A stretch of 64,000 nucleotides of DNA from the NCBI RefSeq assembly GCF_900103325.1, contig NZ_FMXM01000002.1, positions 1 to 64,000 on the forward strand, in the 5' to 3' direction. Shown piece by piece: positions 26,540 through 35,282 of this stretch. The position numbers and the translations under genes were made by a program. Every line of letters starts with the position of its first letter. The first letter of the stretch is position 1. The stretch is from Mesorhizobium qingshengii (lineage in GTDB: Bacteria > Pseudomonadota > Alphaproteobacteria > Rhizobiales > Rhizobiaceae). Below the pieces are notes generated by a model. It made no database searches, was not told the DNA's origin, and saw only the letters and a list, made by a program, of their open reading frames with translations.

Positions 26540-28429
26540 TCAGCGCGGCGCTTGAGCCGCGCGCTTCCGGTAACCGCTGGTCGAAACGGAACGGACACGC
26601 GTCATCAGAACACCAAGTACCGATGAGTTCGTATTTCTCAGAGTCTGGGTCAGATCCGCAAGCTGACCAAGCGACGTCTCGCCCCATTGCGCCACGACGA
26701 TTACCCCATCGAGCAGAGGGCAGACGGCGAGTGCGTCCGCACCCGATGTAAATGGAGGTAGTTCCACAATGACAATCTTGTAGGGACCAACCTCCCTTAA
26801 TATTTTTTCCATATTCTTATCAAGAGTAGCGTTATTTGAAATTCTGTCGACATTGGTCAATCCGTAGAACGACATCCCTTCTACAAATTGTATCTTTTTT
26901 ACAAATTCTTTCGGATCCACAGAATCCTGATCGAACACGTCGAAATTGGGAGAACTAAGAAGTTCGGCGGCCAGGGCAGACCTATGGTCAGCGTTGATAA
27001 CCAGGGTTGTTATGCCCGACGCGCCATAGAGAGCAGCCAGATTGCTCACGACGGTGCTCTTTCCGTCGCCGGGCGAGACGGAGGTAATTCCGATGCAGCG
27101 CATCGGGCGAGAGGCCCCGGCCAGGCTGATGGTTGCCTTTAAGCCTTTCATACTCGTACTGAACGAAGACTGGGGGTCCCTGAGAACTTCGTCGAGCCGA
27201 CCAAAGCCACCCCGCCTGAAGCTTACCTGCGGCAGTTCTCCAATGCAGGCCAGCCCCAATTCCCGACGAATCTGGTGCGGTCTCCTCACGTTCCGATCGA
27301 GGCTGCGTCGCGCTACGGCGAACCCAATGCCAGCCATCAGCCCGGCAAGTGCGCCAAAGGCGAGGACAAGCTTCTTGCGTGGGCGACTTGCCGTCTCCGG
27401 GCTCGTCGCGGATGTGATGACACGAGCGTCCGCGATGATGTAGGGTTGCTGGTCCACCGAGTTCGTGTAGGCGGCGAGCAGGCTTTCGTACATCTTGCGA
27501 TAGGTGCCTGCGGCAACTTCGAGTTGCTCCAGCGTAGTCTGTTGTCCTGGGTGCTCTTTATCGGGGGGCAGATCCTGGCGGTCGATGGGTGTCTCGTTCG
27601 GGTCGATCGCGTAGTCGTGTTTGGCTCGAAACTCCTGTGCGACCCTGGTCGCCTTGTTCATCTGATCGCCGACCTCCCGCATTCGCCTTTCCAGCCATGC
27701 GATGCCCTCTGTCGCCGCGGCTGTGGTCGTCTGCACCTGCTCGCGAACGAACGCATCCGCAGTGGCGTTCGCTATGCGTGCCGACAGCTTCGGGTCCAAC
27801 GATTGAAACGTGATGTCTATTGCGTATGAGACACCGACACGCTGAACGTCCAGGCCGTCGTCGAAAATCTCCACCGCCTTGCGCTCGCGTTCGGTATCCG
27901 GCTTCGGATTATTCGCTTGTGTTCGATCCACCCAAGGCAGCATTCGATCGACAAAGTTCGCCAGCCCAACATAGCCGGCATGGTCGCCAATTCCGCTCAC
28001 CTGAACGGTATTGGTCCAAGCTCTGCGAAACCTGTCGCCGATGCCGGGACCGTTCAGGTCCCTGAACCTCGGATCGTTCATGAGCCCGAGGTCATCGATC
28101 ACCATCATTGCGATCTTCTCGGAGCGCAGAACTGCAAGCTGGCTCTCGACTTGAGCGGTGTCGAGCGAAAGATTTATTTCGGCGGGCTGCTGCTGGAGGT
28201 TGCGGGGGATTTTCGGCTCGATGAGAATCTGTGTTCGCGCCGCATAGATCGGGTCGGAAGTACCAATGTAAAACGCAGAGCAGAGAATTCCCGCGACAGA
28301 GAACGACAGAATAAAAAAAAGATACTGCCGCACGAAAGAAACGATGTCGAAGAGGCTGATGAAATCATGCGGGGCATCGGCCTCGCGCCATGTCTTGTGG
28401 GCAATCGCCGACAACGGCCGTTCTAGCAT
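26540..28429 (-). CDS. ExoP/Wzc-like polysaccharide co-polymerase with atypical BY-kinase domain
   Basis: A 629-residue inner-membrane protein setting EPS chain length. The N-terminal Wzz domain has membrane helix about 32-54 and helix about 345-365 (LVLAFGALAGLMAGIGFAVA), with a periplasmic coiled coil between. The cytoplasmic kinase-like domain has Walker A SPGDGKST (about 452-459). The Walker A' site reads VINADHR, where BY-kinases usually have (L/I)-D-x-D-x-R, and the Walker B site reads IVIVELPP, where Asp is usual. The C-terminus has only one Tyr (SGYRKR) and no Tyr cluster. Length is below the usual 700-plus of ExoP. The exoF and exoY genes are close by, as in exo clusters. Confidence 0.82.
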   Translation of the reverse strand: MLERPLSAIAHKTWREADAPHDFISLFDIVSFVRQYLFFILSFSVAGILCSAFYIGTSDPIYAARTQILIEPKIPRNLQQQPAEINLSLDTAQVESQLAVLRSEKIAMMVIDDLGLMNDPRFRDLNGPGIGDRFRRAWTNTVQVSGIGDHAGYVGLANFVDRMLPWVDRTQANNPKPDTERERKAVEIFDDGLDVQRVGVSYAIDITFQSLDPKLSARIANATADAFVREQVQTTTAAATEGIAWLERRMREVGDQMNKATRVAQEFRAKHDYAIDPNETPIDRQDLPPDKEHPGQQTTLEQLEVAAGTYRKMYESLLAAYTNSVDQQPYIIADARVITSATSPETASRPRKKLVLAFGALAGLMAGIGFAVARRSLDRNVRRPHQIRRELGLACIGELPQVSFRRGGFGRLDEVLRDPQSSFSTSMKGLKATISLAGASRPMRCIGITSVSPGDGKSTVVSNLAALYGASGITTLVINADHRSALAAELLSSPNFDVFDQDSVDPKEFVKKIQFVEGMSFYGLTNVDRISNNATLDKNMEKILREVGPYKIVIVELPPFTSGADALAVCPLLDGVIVVAQWGETSLGQLADLTQTLRNTNSSVLGVLMTRVRSVSTSGYRKRAAQAPR

Positions 28430-28639
28430 GGCTTCAATCCATATCTGCGGGAAAGAAGGCCAAGCCGCACGGTCGAGAAACTCTCACCGGGCAGCAGCTT
28501 TAGCCGCTCTCTCACCATACCCTAGGCGCTCGTACCGCCTGCGAAAATTCGTTCAAATGGGGTAGACACCCTATCCCAAATCCCACCAATGGCGCTGCTT
28601 GTCGGATGGAGCATGATCGTCCCACGGTGCTTGGCCTTC

Positions 28640-30964
28640 CTAAGCTGAATCACGAAGTGCCTGGTCGAGTATACCTTGGTCGAAATTGGGCCTCAGCGCG
28701 CCGGACGATAGCGGCATGGGACGAATGACCGACCCCTCCGTCTTGTCCAGATATTGCATCAACGCCGTCACCAGGTGGTAGAATATGCTGGCTGGGGTTT
28801 CCGTAGCGACCGCCCTGCCCTTCTCATCAATCCTGTCGATCCACAGTCCAATCGGTGCCGGATCGATATGCCAGCGAAACAGCCGTCCAACGCGCGTTTC
28901 TATCTCGGGCTTCAGGTCTGGCCCACCGGATCCTTCCAATGCAATCGCGGCCTTGATCGCTTCGGCCTGGGGCCAACTTCTCGATATCAGGTCGACCGGC
29001 AATGCCGAACGAGACACGGCGCCATAAGCCAGCCCCGTCGATCGGTTGAGGCCATTGGCTATCGCGGAAGCGTAGAGTTTTCTAGCATACGGAATAAGGT
29101 CCGCCTGCCCGGTCTTTGCCGCGAACTCGACAAGGAGCGATGCCCATTCGAAATGATGTCCGGGCTCGGTCCATTGACCCTGGTCGCCTGCAGCGGGCTT
29201 CCACCCATCGTCGAAGTACTCGCCGAGCGTCCAACTGTCGGCATCAAAAAAATGCGTTCTGAAGAGATCGACAACGCGGGCTGCGTGTCGAAGATAGCTC
29301 CTCTCGCCAGTGGCCGTGTGCCAGGCAAGGAACGCCTCAAGCAAATGCATATGGGGATTGCTGCGACGAAGACCGGTACCGCTCGACGACTCCAGAAATC
29401 CGTTCAGCCGTCCGTCTTCGAGATGCGCATCGACGAAAGCCAAGGTTTCCTCGCCAAGCCTGAGCGCATCCGGGTTTTTGGCCTGGTGGGCGTAAGCCAG
29501 GGACAGAAGAACACAGGCGTGATCATAAGCGTCCTCACATGGATCGGCGACAGATCCGTCGACATTGAGCGTCCGCGCCCATCCGCCTCGGCTGGTTCGC
29601 CCATTCTTCATGAATTCAATGCCATGCGCGATCAGCCGGTCGGCAGGACCGTTCCATCCCCGCAGCTTGGCGACCGAAAACGCGTAGACTTGTCGCGCCA
29701 TCGTTCGCATCCGCTTCTGCTTGACAAGCGGCGTACCGTCCAGCGACAAAGCCTCGTGAAACCCTCCGTAGAGTTCGTCCACCCCGACGGTCGACCAGTG
29801 CGGCAATGTCTCGTCGAACAGCCAGTGTGCAACCCGTTCGCGCCAGGCGCCCGGCAACAGCACGTGATTGTGGGCGGGCGTAAACTTGGTTTCGAGGCGG
29901 CCCCATTTCTCGAGGCGCTCGACAACTCGCTTGACGTTCTGGCTTTCTCCCACGGGAGCCACGAACGTGGCGTCAGCGGTAGAGACGACGGCAACATTCC
30001 TCAGCCCGACCGCCGACAGCAATCTGCCGCGGCTGCGCAAGTAGGAATGTTGGCAATCGATCGCGACGACATCGCCAACGATGACATTGCCGTTTTCGTC
30101 GGTCGAACTTGCGTCCAACAGTGATTGCCAGGAGCCCAGGTCGCTCCATTTGAAGCTCGCCGGCACCAAGGTGATGTCGCTGACCTTTTCCATGATCGCG
30201 TAATCGATCGATATCGACGGAATTGGCGAATATAGGTCCAGCGGCAGATAGGTGCCGGACAAATTTGTCGTAGCAGCACTCAGTGCTTTTTTCGCGCTGT
30301 TCCAGATCTCCGGCCGATGCCAAAGGAAGGCCTCGCGCATAGCGCTCGCCCGGAACAGGAAAATGCCCATATTCCAGAAGAAGGAGTCTGACGCAACGTA
30401 CCTCTCGGCCGCCTCTATTTCCGGTTTCTCGATAAAGCGAACCACTTTGCGAATATCGGAGGTCCCGATGGGCAAACCGCCCTCGACATAGCCGTAACCT
30501 GTTTCAGCGCGGCTTGGACGCAAGCCAAAAACCACAATGCTGCCTGTATTTCCGGCAGGTACGCCCCTCTCGATGGTCTCCCAGAATTGCAGATCCGTGG
30601 TTATGGCGTGGTCGGATGGGACGACAAGGACAATCCCGTCTCCATGGCTATTGATAGTGTGCAACGCCGCAACGGCCACGGCAGCCGCCGTGTTGCGACC
30701 AACGGGCTCAAAAATGGGACCTCCGCCCGAGAGATCGATACCGGCGAGGTCAGAGTGGATCCGTTCAGCATTCCGTTCCGACGCGATCAGATGGATCGGT
30801 GTTTCCCCGTCACAACGGCTTTTCAGGCGCCGTACGGTTTTCGTCAGCATCGATCCATCGCCGGAGAAATCATGGAACTGCTTTGGATTATCCTCCCGCG
30901 ACAGCGGCCACAGCCGTGACCCAACCCCGCCGCTCATCACGAAACACGAAATTCGATCAGCCAT
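28640..30964 (-). CDS. Mannose-1-phosphate guanylyltransferase fused to AGE-family epimerase/isomerase
   Basis: A 774-residue fusion. Residues about 1-345 are a GDP-mannose pyrophosphorylase: GGVGSRLWPLSR, PVGRNTAAAVAVAAL, VVPSDHAI, FIEKP and IDYAIMEK. Residues about 370-750 are an N-acylglucosamine 2-epimerase/cellobiose-epimerase-like (alpha/alpha)6 barrel with the histidines expected in this family (HMHLLEAFLAWH, PGHHFEWASLL, SRSWPQAEAIKAA). The usual type II C-terminal phosphomannose isomerase (cupin) is absent; the AGE domain may supply the Man-6-P isomerase activity instead. This would give two steps of the GDP-mannose pathway in one chain, with the phosphomannomutase at 10-1530 providing the third. 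No operon partner is within 200 bases. Confidence 0.87.
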   Translation of the reverse strand: MADRISCFVMSGGVGSRLWPLSREDNPKQFHDFSGDGSMLTKTVRRLKSRCDGETPIHLIASERNAERIHSDLAGIDLSGGGPIFEPVGRNTAAAVAVAALHTINSHGDGIVLVVPSDHAITTDLQFWETIERGVPAGNTGSIVVFGLRPSRAETGYGYVEGGLPIGTSDIRKVVRFIEKPEIEAAERYVASDSFFWNMGIFLFRASAMREAFLWHRPEIWNSAKKALSAATTNLSGTYLPLDLYSPIPSISIDYAIMEKVSDITLVPASFKWSDLGSWQSLLDASSTDENGNVIVGDVVAIDCQHSYLRSRGRLLSAVGLRNVAVVSTADATFVAPVGESQNVKRVVERLEKWGRLETKFTPAHNHVLLPGAWRERVAHWLFDETLPHWSTVGVDELYGGFHEALSLDGTPLVKQKRMRTMARQVYAFSVAKLRGWNGPADRLIAHGIEFMKNGRTSRGGWARTLNVDGSVADPCEDAYDHACVLLSLAYAHQAKNPDALRLGEETLAFVDAHLEDGRLNGFLESSSGTGLRRSNPHMHLLEAFLAWHTATGERSYLRHAARVVDLFRTHFFDADSWTLGEYFDDGWKPAAGDQGQWTEPGHHFEWASLLVEFAAKTGQADLIPYARKLYASAIANGLNRSTGLAYGAVSRSALPVDLISRSWPQAEAIKAAIALEGSGGPDLKPEIETRVGRLFRWHIDPAPIGLWIDRIDEKGRAVATETPASIFYHLVTALMQYLDKTEGSVIRPMPLSSGALRPNFDQGILDQALRDSA

Positions 30965-31168
30965 AACAACACCACGCTTTCAACTGAACTGCAGCGTAAC
31001 GAATTGCCCAGGACTTCTTCCCAAGCGACCCGCGTTGGCTCGTCACCGGCAAACGTCAGTCGCTCCCGCAACCCTGAAAGGCCATGAAGGCAATAGCCGA
31101 CTTCTCCGGCCCTGGGCGCCGGCGATCACCTTGCTTGTCGATGCACAGCCTGCCCCTACGAGGATTCT

Positions 31169-31939
31169 TCAACTCGATCGCATCGACATGTTGGCGTTAG
31201 GGAACAACTCGTTGAGTTTGTAGACGACCTCCGTCCTGTTGGTCGCCTTCAACTTTTTCATGATGTTGCGAATATGGATCTTGACCGTGCTCTCGCGCAG
31301 ATTGAGCTCGTGAGCGATTATCTTGTTCGCCTTGCCCCGCCTGAGGGCTTGGACCACCTCTTCCTGGCGCTGGGTGAACACGCTCGCCATCGGTCTGGCT
31401 ACATCGACGCTCGTGTCTGTTCCCTTGTGAAGCGCCAGGAAGCTGTTTGTAGGGACGAAAGTCCCGCCGGCTATCACGAAGTTCACAGCCTCGACGCAGA
31501 TCTCGAAGCGGATCGATGAGGGGATGTAGGCTTTTACGCCATAGCTCAAAGCCCTTAGAATCTGCTCCAACTCATCGGTGTCGGCCAAGATCACCACTGG
31601 AATGGGGCGGGCCTCGTTGACGAGATCGGCGATCTCATTGCCTGTCTTGGTATCGGTCACCTTGCGGCTGCCCAAATTCAGCATGATGGCCGACGCTGAC
31701 GGCGCGTCGTCTTGCTGACGCCACTCCTCGATCGAACCAAACGACAGGATTTCCTTGCCGACGCGATACGCTGTCAGGCACTGGGCAAGGCACTGCCGGT
31801 CAAGCGTGCGCTCATCGAGCAGAACCAGGCAGGATTCAGCCGGGTCCTGCCTGTGAAGGTGTATCGCACCCCCGACCTTCTGCGAAACGAGATCCAGTCC
31901 ACTAGGCGATTTGCGATCGAATTGAATTGCCGGATTCAT
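31169..31939 (-). CDS. LuxR/NarL-type regulator with a degenerate receiver domain
   Basis: A 256-residue regulator. The C-terminal LuxR helix-turn-helix is clear (TQRQEEVVQALRRGKANKIIAHELNL and ESTVKIHIRNIMKKL, about 185-245). The N-terminal half (about 36-160) has the fold and spacing of a receiver: CLVLLDE, AIMLNLGSR, VVILADTDE and GVKAYIPSS. The phospho-acceptor position after the third strand is Asn (MLNL) rather than Asp, and the conserved Lys of the fifth strand is Ser. It is therefore unlikely to be controlled by ordinary phosphorylation. Located between the GMP-AGE gene and the Crp-like gene within the EPS cluster, it may control EPS genes. Confidence 0.85.
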   Translation of the reverse strand: MNPAIQFDRKSPSGLDLVSQKVGGAIHLHRQDPAESCLVLLDERTLDRQCLAQCLTAYRVGKEILSFGSIEEWRQQDDAPSASAIMLNLGSRKVTDTKTGNEIADLVNEARPIPVVILADTDELEQILRALSYGVKAYIPSSIRFEICVEAVNFVIAGGTFVPTNSFLALHKGTDTSVDVARPMASVFTQRQEEVVQALRRGKANKIIAHELNLRESTVKIHIRNIMKKLKATNRTEVVYKLNELFPNANMSMRSS

Positions 31940-32288
31940 AGCTTATCCCCAACGTTTCTCGCGTACTCAATCAGCACGAGACAACTCTGCAGGGACACAC
32001 GCCGAAGGGGCGAACGGAACCGCGTTCGCGCCAGCAGGATTGCAGACTGTGATATTTCCTCGGCCCCCGCCATGGTCACAGTGCTATCAAGCACCAAGGC
32101 TACCGGCCAAAAGTTCCAAGTTCACTAATTTAAGTTAACAAACCCTAAATAAATCTTAGTCCTTTTGATCTATACGCGCCTGCTATCTCATCCCAGTGCC
32201 AGAGGTGTCCTAACCCGTCATGGCAGCCACCGGCCAAACGATGGCTACGCCTTACCTGCCATCTGGCATCGCGTTCCAGCGCTGCGTC
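31940..32288. other. Intergenic, luxR promoter region
   Basis: About 350 bases upstream of the LuxR-type gene. Bases about 32125-32180 are notably AT-rich compared with the surroundings and are the likely promoter region. No gene, hairpin with T-run or FixK-type box recognised. Confidence 0.4.
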
Positions 32289-33008
32289 TCAGTTGTCGAC
32301 ATACCGCTTATCGAACTCGGCAAATCTCCTGACGCCGGCGTCGTCGAGTATGCGAACATAACCTTGGCGGAATTCGAGCAGTCCGCGCTCCCGCAATTCC
32401 CGGAGCATTCGATTGACGTGTATCGGCGTCAGGCCGAGCGCATCCGCAAGGTCATACTGGGTAAGAGGACATGCGAATCCCTTGTGGGTCACGGCGCCGG
32501 TACGATCCAGGCGCGTCTTGAGTTCGAGCAGCAAATGGGCGGTGCGCGCCAGCGCGCTGCGCCGCCCTACATTGGTGAGATGCTGCGCAACCAACGCCCT
32601 CTGGAGTATGAGAGTTTCGAGACAAAGAGAGGCGATGCGAGGCGAGTTGGCTAGGGCAAGAAAAAACTTCTTACCCGATCCTTCGAACACCGAAAGCTCG
32701 GTCTGAGCCACAAAGGTCTCCCCCGCGACCCCGGAGTACGACTGTGGCATGACGATATCGCCCTTGAGGGCGAAATCCAGGATCTGTCGCTGCCCGCCAG
32801 CGAGATCATGTGAAATGCATCCCCAGCCCGACTCGACGATGAAGATACGATTGCTCTCGTCGCCTTGATTTACGATGACGGTCTGAGCCGGATACTGCTT
32901 CGGTACGAACCCAATCGCCTGGATATACGCGTTGTCATCGTCCTTAAGTCCGGCATACCACTGTCGGTTCTCGTTTCCGCTCAAATAAGGATGCGAAGCT
33001 GACGCCAT
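32289..33008 (-). CDS. Crp/Fnr-family transcriptional regulator (non-FNR, non-FixK type)
   Basis: A 239-residue regulator with an N-terminal cyclic-nucleotide-like beta barrel (about 25-130; QTVIVNQGDESNRIFIVESGW) and a C-terminal winged helix (about 165-235). The N-terminal cysteine cluster of oxygen-sensing FNR is missing. The recognition helix reads LTPIHVNRMLRELR, without the E-x-x-S-R residues that read TTGAT half-sites in FNR/FixK. It is therefore not the obvious regulator of the boxes I see at 44-60 kb. It lies in the EPS cluster, 350 bases downstream of which is the LuxR gene, both on the minus strand. Confidence 0.88.
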   Translation of the reverse strand: MASASHPYLSGNENRQWYAGLKDDDNAYIQAIGFVPKQYPAQTVIVNQGDESNRIFIVESGWGCISHDLAGGQRQILDFALKGDIVMPQSYSGVAGETFVAQTELSVFEGSGKKFFLALANSPRIASLCLETLILQRALVAQHLTNVGRRSALARTAHLLLELKTRLDRTGAVTHKGFACPLTQYDLADALGLTPIHVNRMLRELRERGLLEFRQGYVRILDDAGVRRFAEFDKRYVDN

Positions 33009-33308
33009 TGATCCCCACTAACCCTTCCCCCATCTACCTCCAACGGCAAATGTATAGCAACCTTGGCGTCATGAGTACCCCCAAGCCACCTACAACTATC
33101 GGATGAGCTTAACCAACGCTTTTTAGCCACGGCGAATGCCCCGACTGGCAATAGCATGCGGATTTTGGTGGGATAGGAAGATTTATCTGCCAGCTGGCTT
33201 GGCGCCCGTAGGGCACGCTCCGATCCCAACCCCCGTGGCGGCTGCCGGATGCATGGAGTATTGGCTCTACCGAATACCTTGCGGGACCCGTGGGCGGGCC
33301 CGGCCTGC
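33009..33308. other. Intergenic upstream of the Crp-like gene
   Basis: About 300 bases between the Crp-like gene and the next small minus-strand gene. It should hold the crp promoter. No coding frame or structure recognised. Confidence 0.35.
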
Positions 33309-33590
33309 TCAAGCTTTGCTTTTCTTGAAATTCTCTCGCATGGACTCAACTATCTCGCTGGCCACAAGGCAGCTGCGGTTGTCCACTTCGCCTGCGGCGT
33401 TGCGCAACGTCGTTGCCGCGTCCTTCAACACTCCCCTGATTTCCCTCGCGGTCAAGATCTCCGATGCCTCCAACTCGAGGAGCAGAGATTCAATCACATG
33501 CAACGCGGCAAGTGCTATCCCTCTAGGTCTGCTAGCCAGCAAGACGAGGAGGTCACCACTTGGTCTGTCGCGTGACTTTTTCTTTGCCAT
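33309..33590 (-). CDS. Hypothetical small alpha-helical protein
   Basis: A 93-residue protein beginning MAKKKSRDRPSG and ending KKSKA: basic at both ends, with two amphipathic helices between (about 22-45 and 50-85). No signal peptide, membrane helix or motif I recognise. Balanced amino-acid use and a defined hydrophobic pattern favour a real gene over chance. It is flanked by more than 300 bases on either side, so it is probably transcribed alone. Function unknown. Confidence 0.5.
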   Translation of the reverse strand: MAKKKSRDRPSGDLLVLLASRPRGIALAALHVIESLLLELEASEILTAREIRGVLKDAATTLRNAAGEVDNRSCLVASEIVESMRENFKKSKA

Positions 33591-33906
33591 CTCAATGTCT
33601 CAATGCATAAGAGGGTGGTCACATATGGAACGGTCTGACTGGTCGGCAGCGATCCTCGCCGGAAGTCGGACGTTGAATGGAGTTGATTTGATCCCCTTCC
33701 TTTTGGATGCCATGCTAGCCTTGTTTCCTGCCCCGACACAGCAGCGAAGCATACCAATCTGGCTGTAGACAACGGGACTTAGCTCGGTCGGTCGATGTGA
33801 GACCTCCCCCAGGCAGCAGTCGCGCAACCGCCAGGCAGTTGGATGCCACAGGAATATTCCGGAAACACAATTGCACCCGCCGAGCTCGTCCGAATTTTCC
33901 GTTTCA
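33591..33906. other. Intergenic, nothing recognised
   Basis: About 315 bases downstream of the first acyltransferase gene. Frames are open in places, but their products are unlike any family I know. No terminator with a T-run seen. Confidence 0.3.
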
Positions 33907-35043
33907 TCATCCGATGGCAAGTGTCGCCCTGCCTGGACGGGGGTGCTGGAATCTTGCGTTGATGGCATTTTGAATCCTTCGCTCGAGCCACGTTACGGCA
34001 GAGCTCAAGCTCAAGACGCAAAATCCAGAGACCACGAGCACCGCCGGCGCGGACAGTTTTAGCTGAAATAGCCACCAGACCAAAACCATCCCGGATACAT
34101 AGTGGTTGAGGTATATTGAGTAACTCAAGCCACCAAGGTATCTAACGGTTTTTCTATGGTTATTTAATCTTTCGCTTATCAATCTATCGTGCCATTTTCC
34201 GAGCACCATGATAGATATAAAAATGCTCAATATAATAGCCGCCAGCCCGCGATACTCTTCAGGGCTGTCGATAGAAATAAGAACCTCAACAACCCCCATG
34301 GCCCAGAAGAGCAAGAACAAGGTATTCATCGACGCAACGCTTCGACCCTCTATGCGATCGTCGCTGGAAAGATAGAATATGATGCCGGCCGCGAAGAAAA
34401 CGCCATGCTGCAGCAAGAGCACCTTGAAGGGGAACCGCGACAGCACCGAAATCGCCTCATCCGATTCCATGGACGAGGGCATCAGGTGAAGGCCACACAA
34501 GAGGAGCAGATATGCGGAACTCGAGAGCCCTATCAATTTCGCCAAGTCATAGAGCGACAGGCGAAATTTGGACAGAATGGACGCGGCCACCAGGAAATAG
34601 AACACCATCTGCACGACGAGAGACCAAACGACGCCGTCGATATATGGCCCCTTTGGAGACAAGATCGCAGATCTCGCGAAAGCCAGCAGCAGACCTTGAA
34701 TATCCTCGCCGTAAAAGGCACGTGCACCTAAGCTCACGAGCGCCGACAACCACAACGCAGGCAGAATTCGCGTCGCGCGAATACGGGCAAATCGTAGGGC
34801 CGGCGTCATCCCGCCGTCGCGGGAGGCGCTCATGGCGATCGCAAACCCCGAGATTGCAAACAGGGTTCCGACACCTGCCGCCCCCAAACCCGCAAACACT
34901 GACAGGAATCTGAAAGCCACATCTTTTCCATCGGCGATCGAGGCGGTTTTCGCAGCGTATGTGGCGAAATGACTGAGCAAAACCAGGATCGCAGAAACAA
35001 TCCGCAACAAGTCCAGCGTGAAATAGTGGGTCTTGCGTTCCAT
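33907..35043 (-). CDS. Acyltransferase 3 family membrane protein, possibly inactive copy
   Basis: A 378-residue, about ten-helix Acyl_transf_3 protein of the OafA/ExoZ type, which acetylates or acylates extracytoplasmic glycans. I start at the ATG at 35043 (MERKTHYFTLDLLRI), matching its neighbour; the frame is open to 35142. It is a close tandem paralogue of 35283-36416, but conserved acidic or catalytic positions differ. GVGTLFAISGF replaces GVEVFFVISGF, and WSLVVQMVFYF replaces WSLVIEAVFYF, losing the Glu. The histidine after helix 1 (LLSHFAT) is kept. It may be a diverging or failing copy. Confidence 0.85.
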   Translation of the reverse strand: MERKTHYFTLDLLRIVSAILVLLSHFATYAAKTASIADGKDVAFRFLSVFAGLGAAGVGTLFAISGFAIAMSASRDGGMTPALRFARIRATRILPALWLSALVSLGARAFYGEDIQGLLLAFARSAILSPKGPYIDGVVWSLVVQMVFYFLVAASILSKFRLSLYDLAKLIGLSSSAYLLLLCGLHLMPSSMESDEAISVLSRFPFKVLLLQHGVFFAAGIIFYLSSDDRIEGRSVASMNTLFLLFWAMGVVEVLISIDSPEEYRGLAAIILSIFISIMVLGKWHDRLISERLNNHRKTVRYLGGLSYSIYLNHYVSGMVLVWWLFQLKLSAPAVLVVSGFCVLSLSSAVTWLERRIQNAINARFQHPRPGRATLAIG

Positions 35044-35282
35044 TTGACGTTTAAGCCCTTGCCGGACGCCAGGAAGCGAACCGCCTTTTGCTACCATCGA
35101 AAGGACCGGTGCGACCATTGCTACGTTTGGGGGCGAGACCATTCCTTTGGCTTACCTACGTCCGAAGAAGCCCGCCGAGCGACCGCGACGGAACGATGTG
35201 CATCGGGCGGCATCCCGCATGAAATGCCCACCGTTCCGAACCATTGCTCCTGGACAATCTGCATTACCCTACCTTTGCAATG

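Noticed and set aside
28754-30124. 456-codon open frame on the plus strand
   Set aside because: Entirely antisense to the well-supported GMP-AGE fusion, Arg/Pro-rich composition, no family motif.
32289-33008. Crp-like protein as the FixK for the boxes at 44-60 kb
   Set aside because: Its recognition helix lacks the E-x-x-S-R residues that read TTGAT, so the cognate regulator is probably encoded elsewhere.
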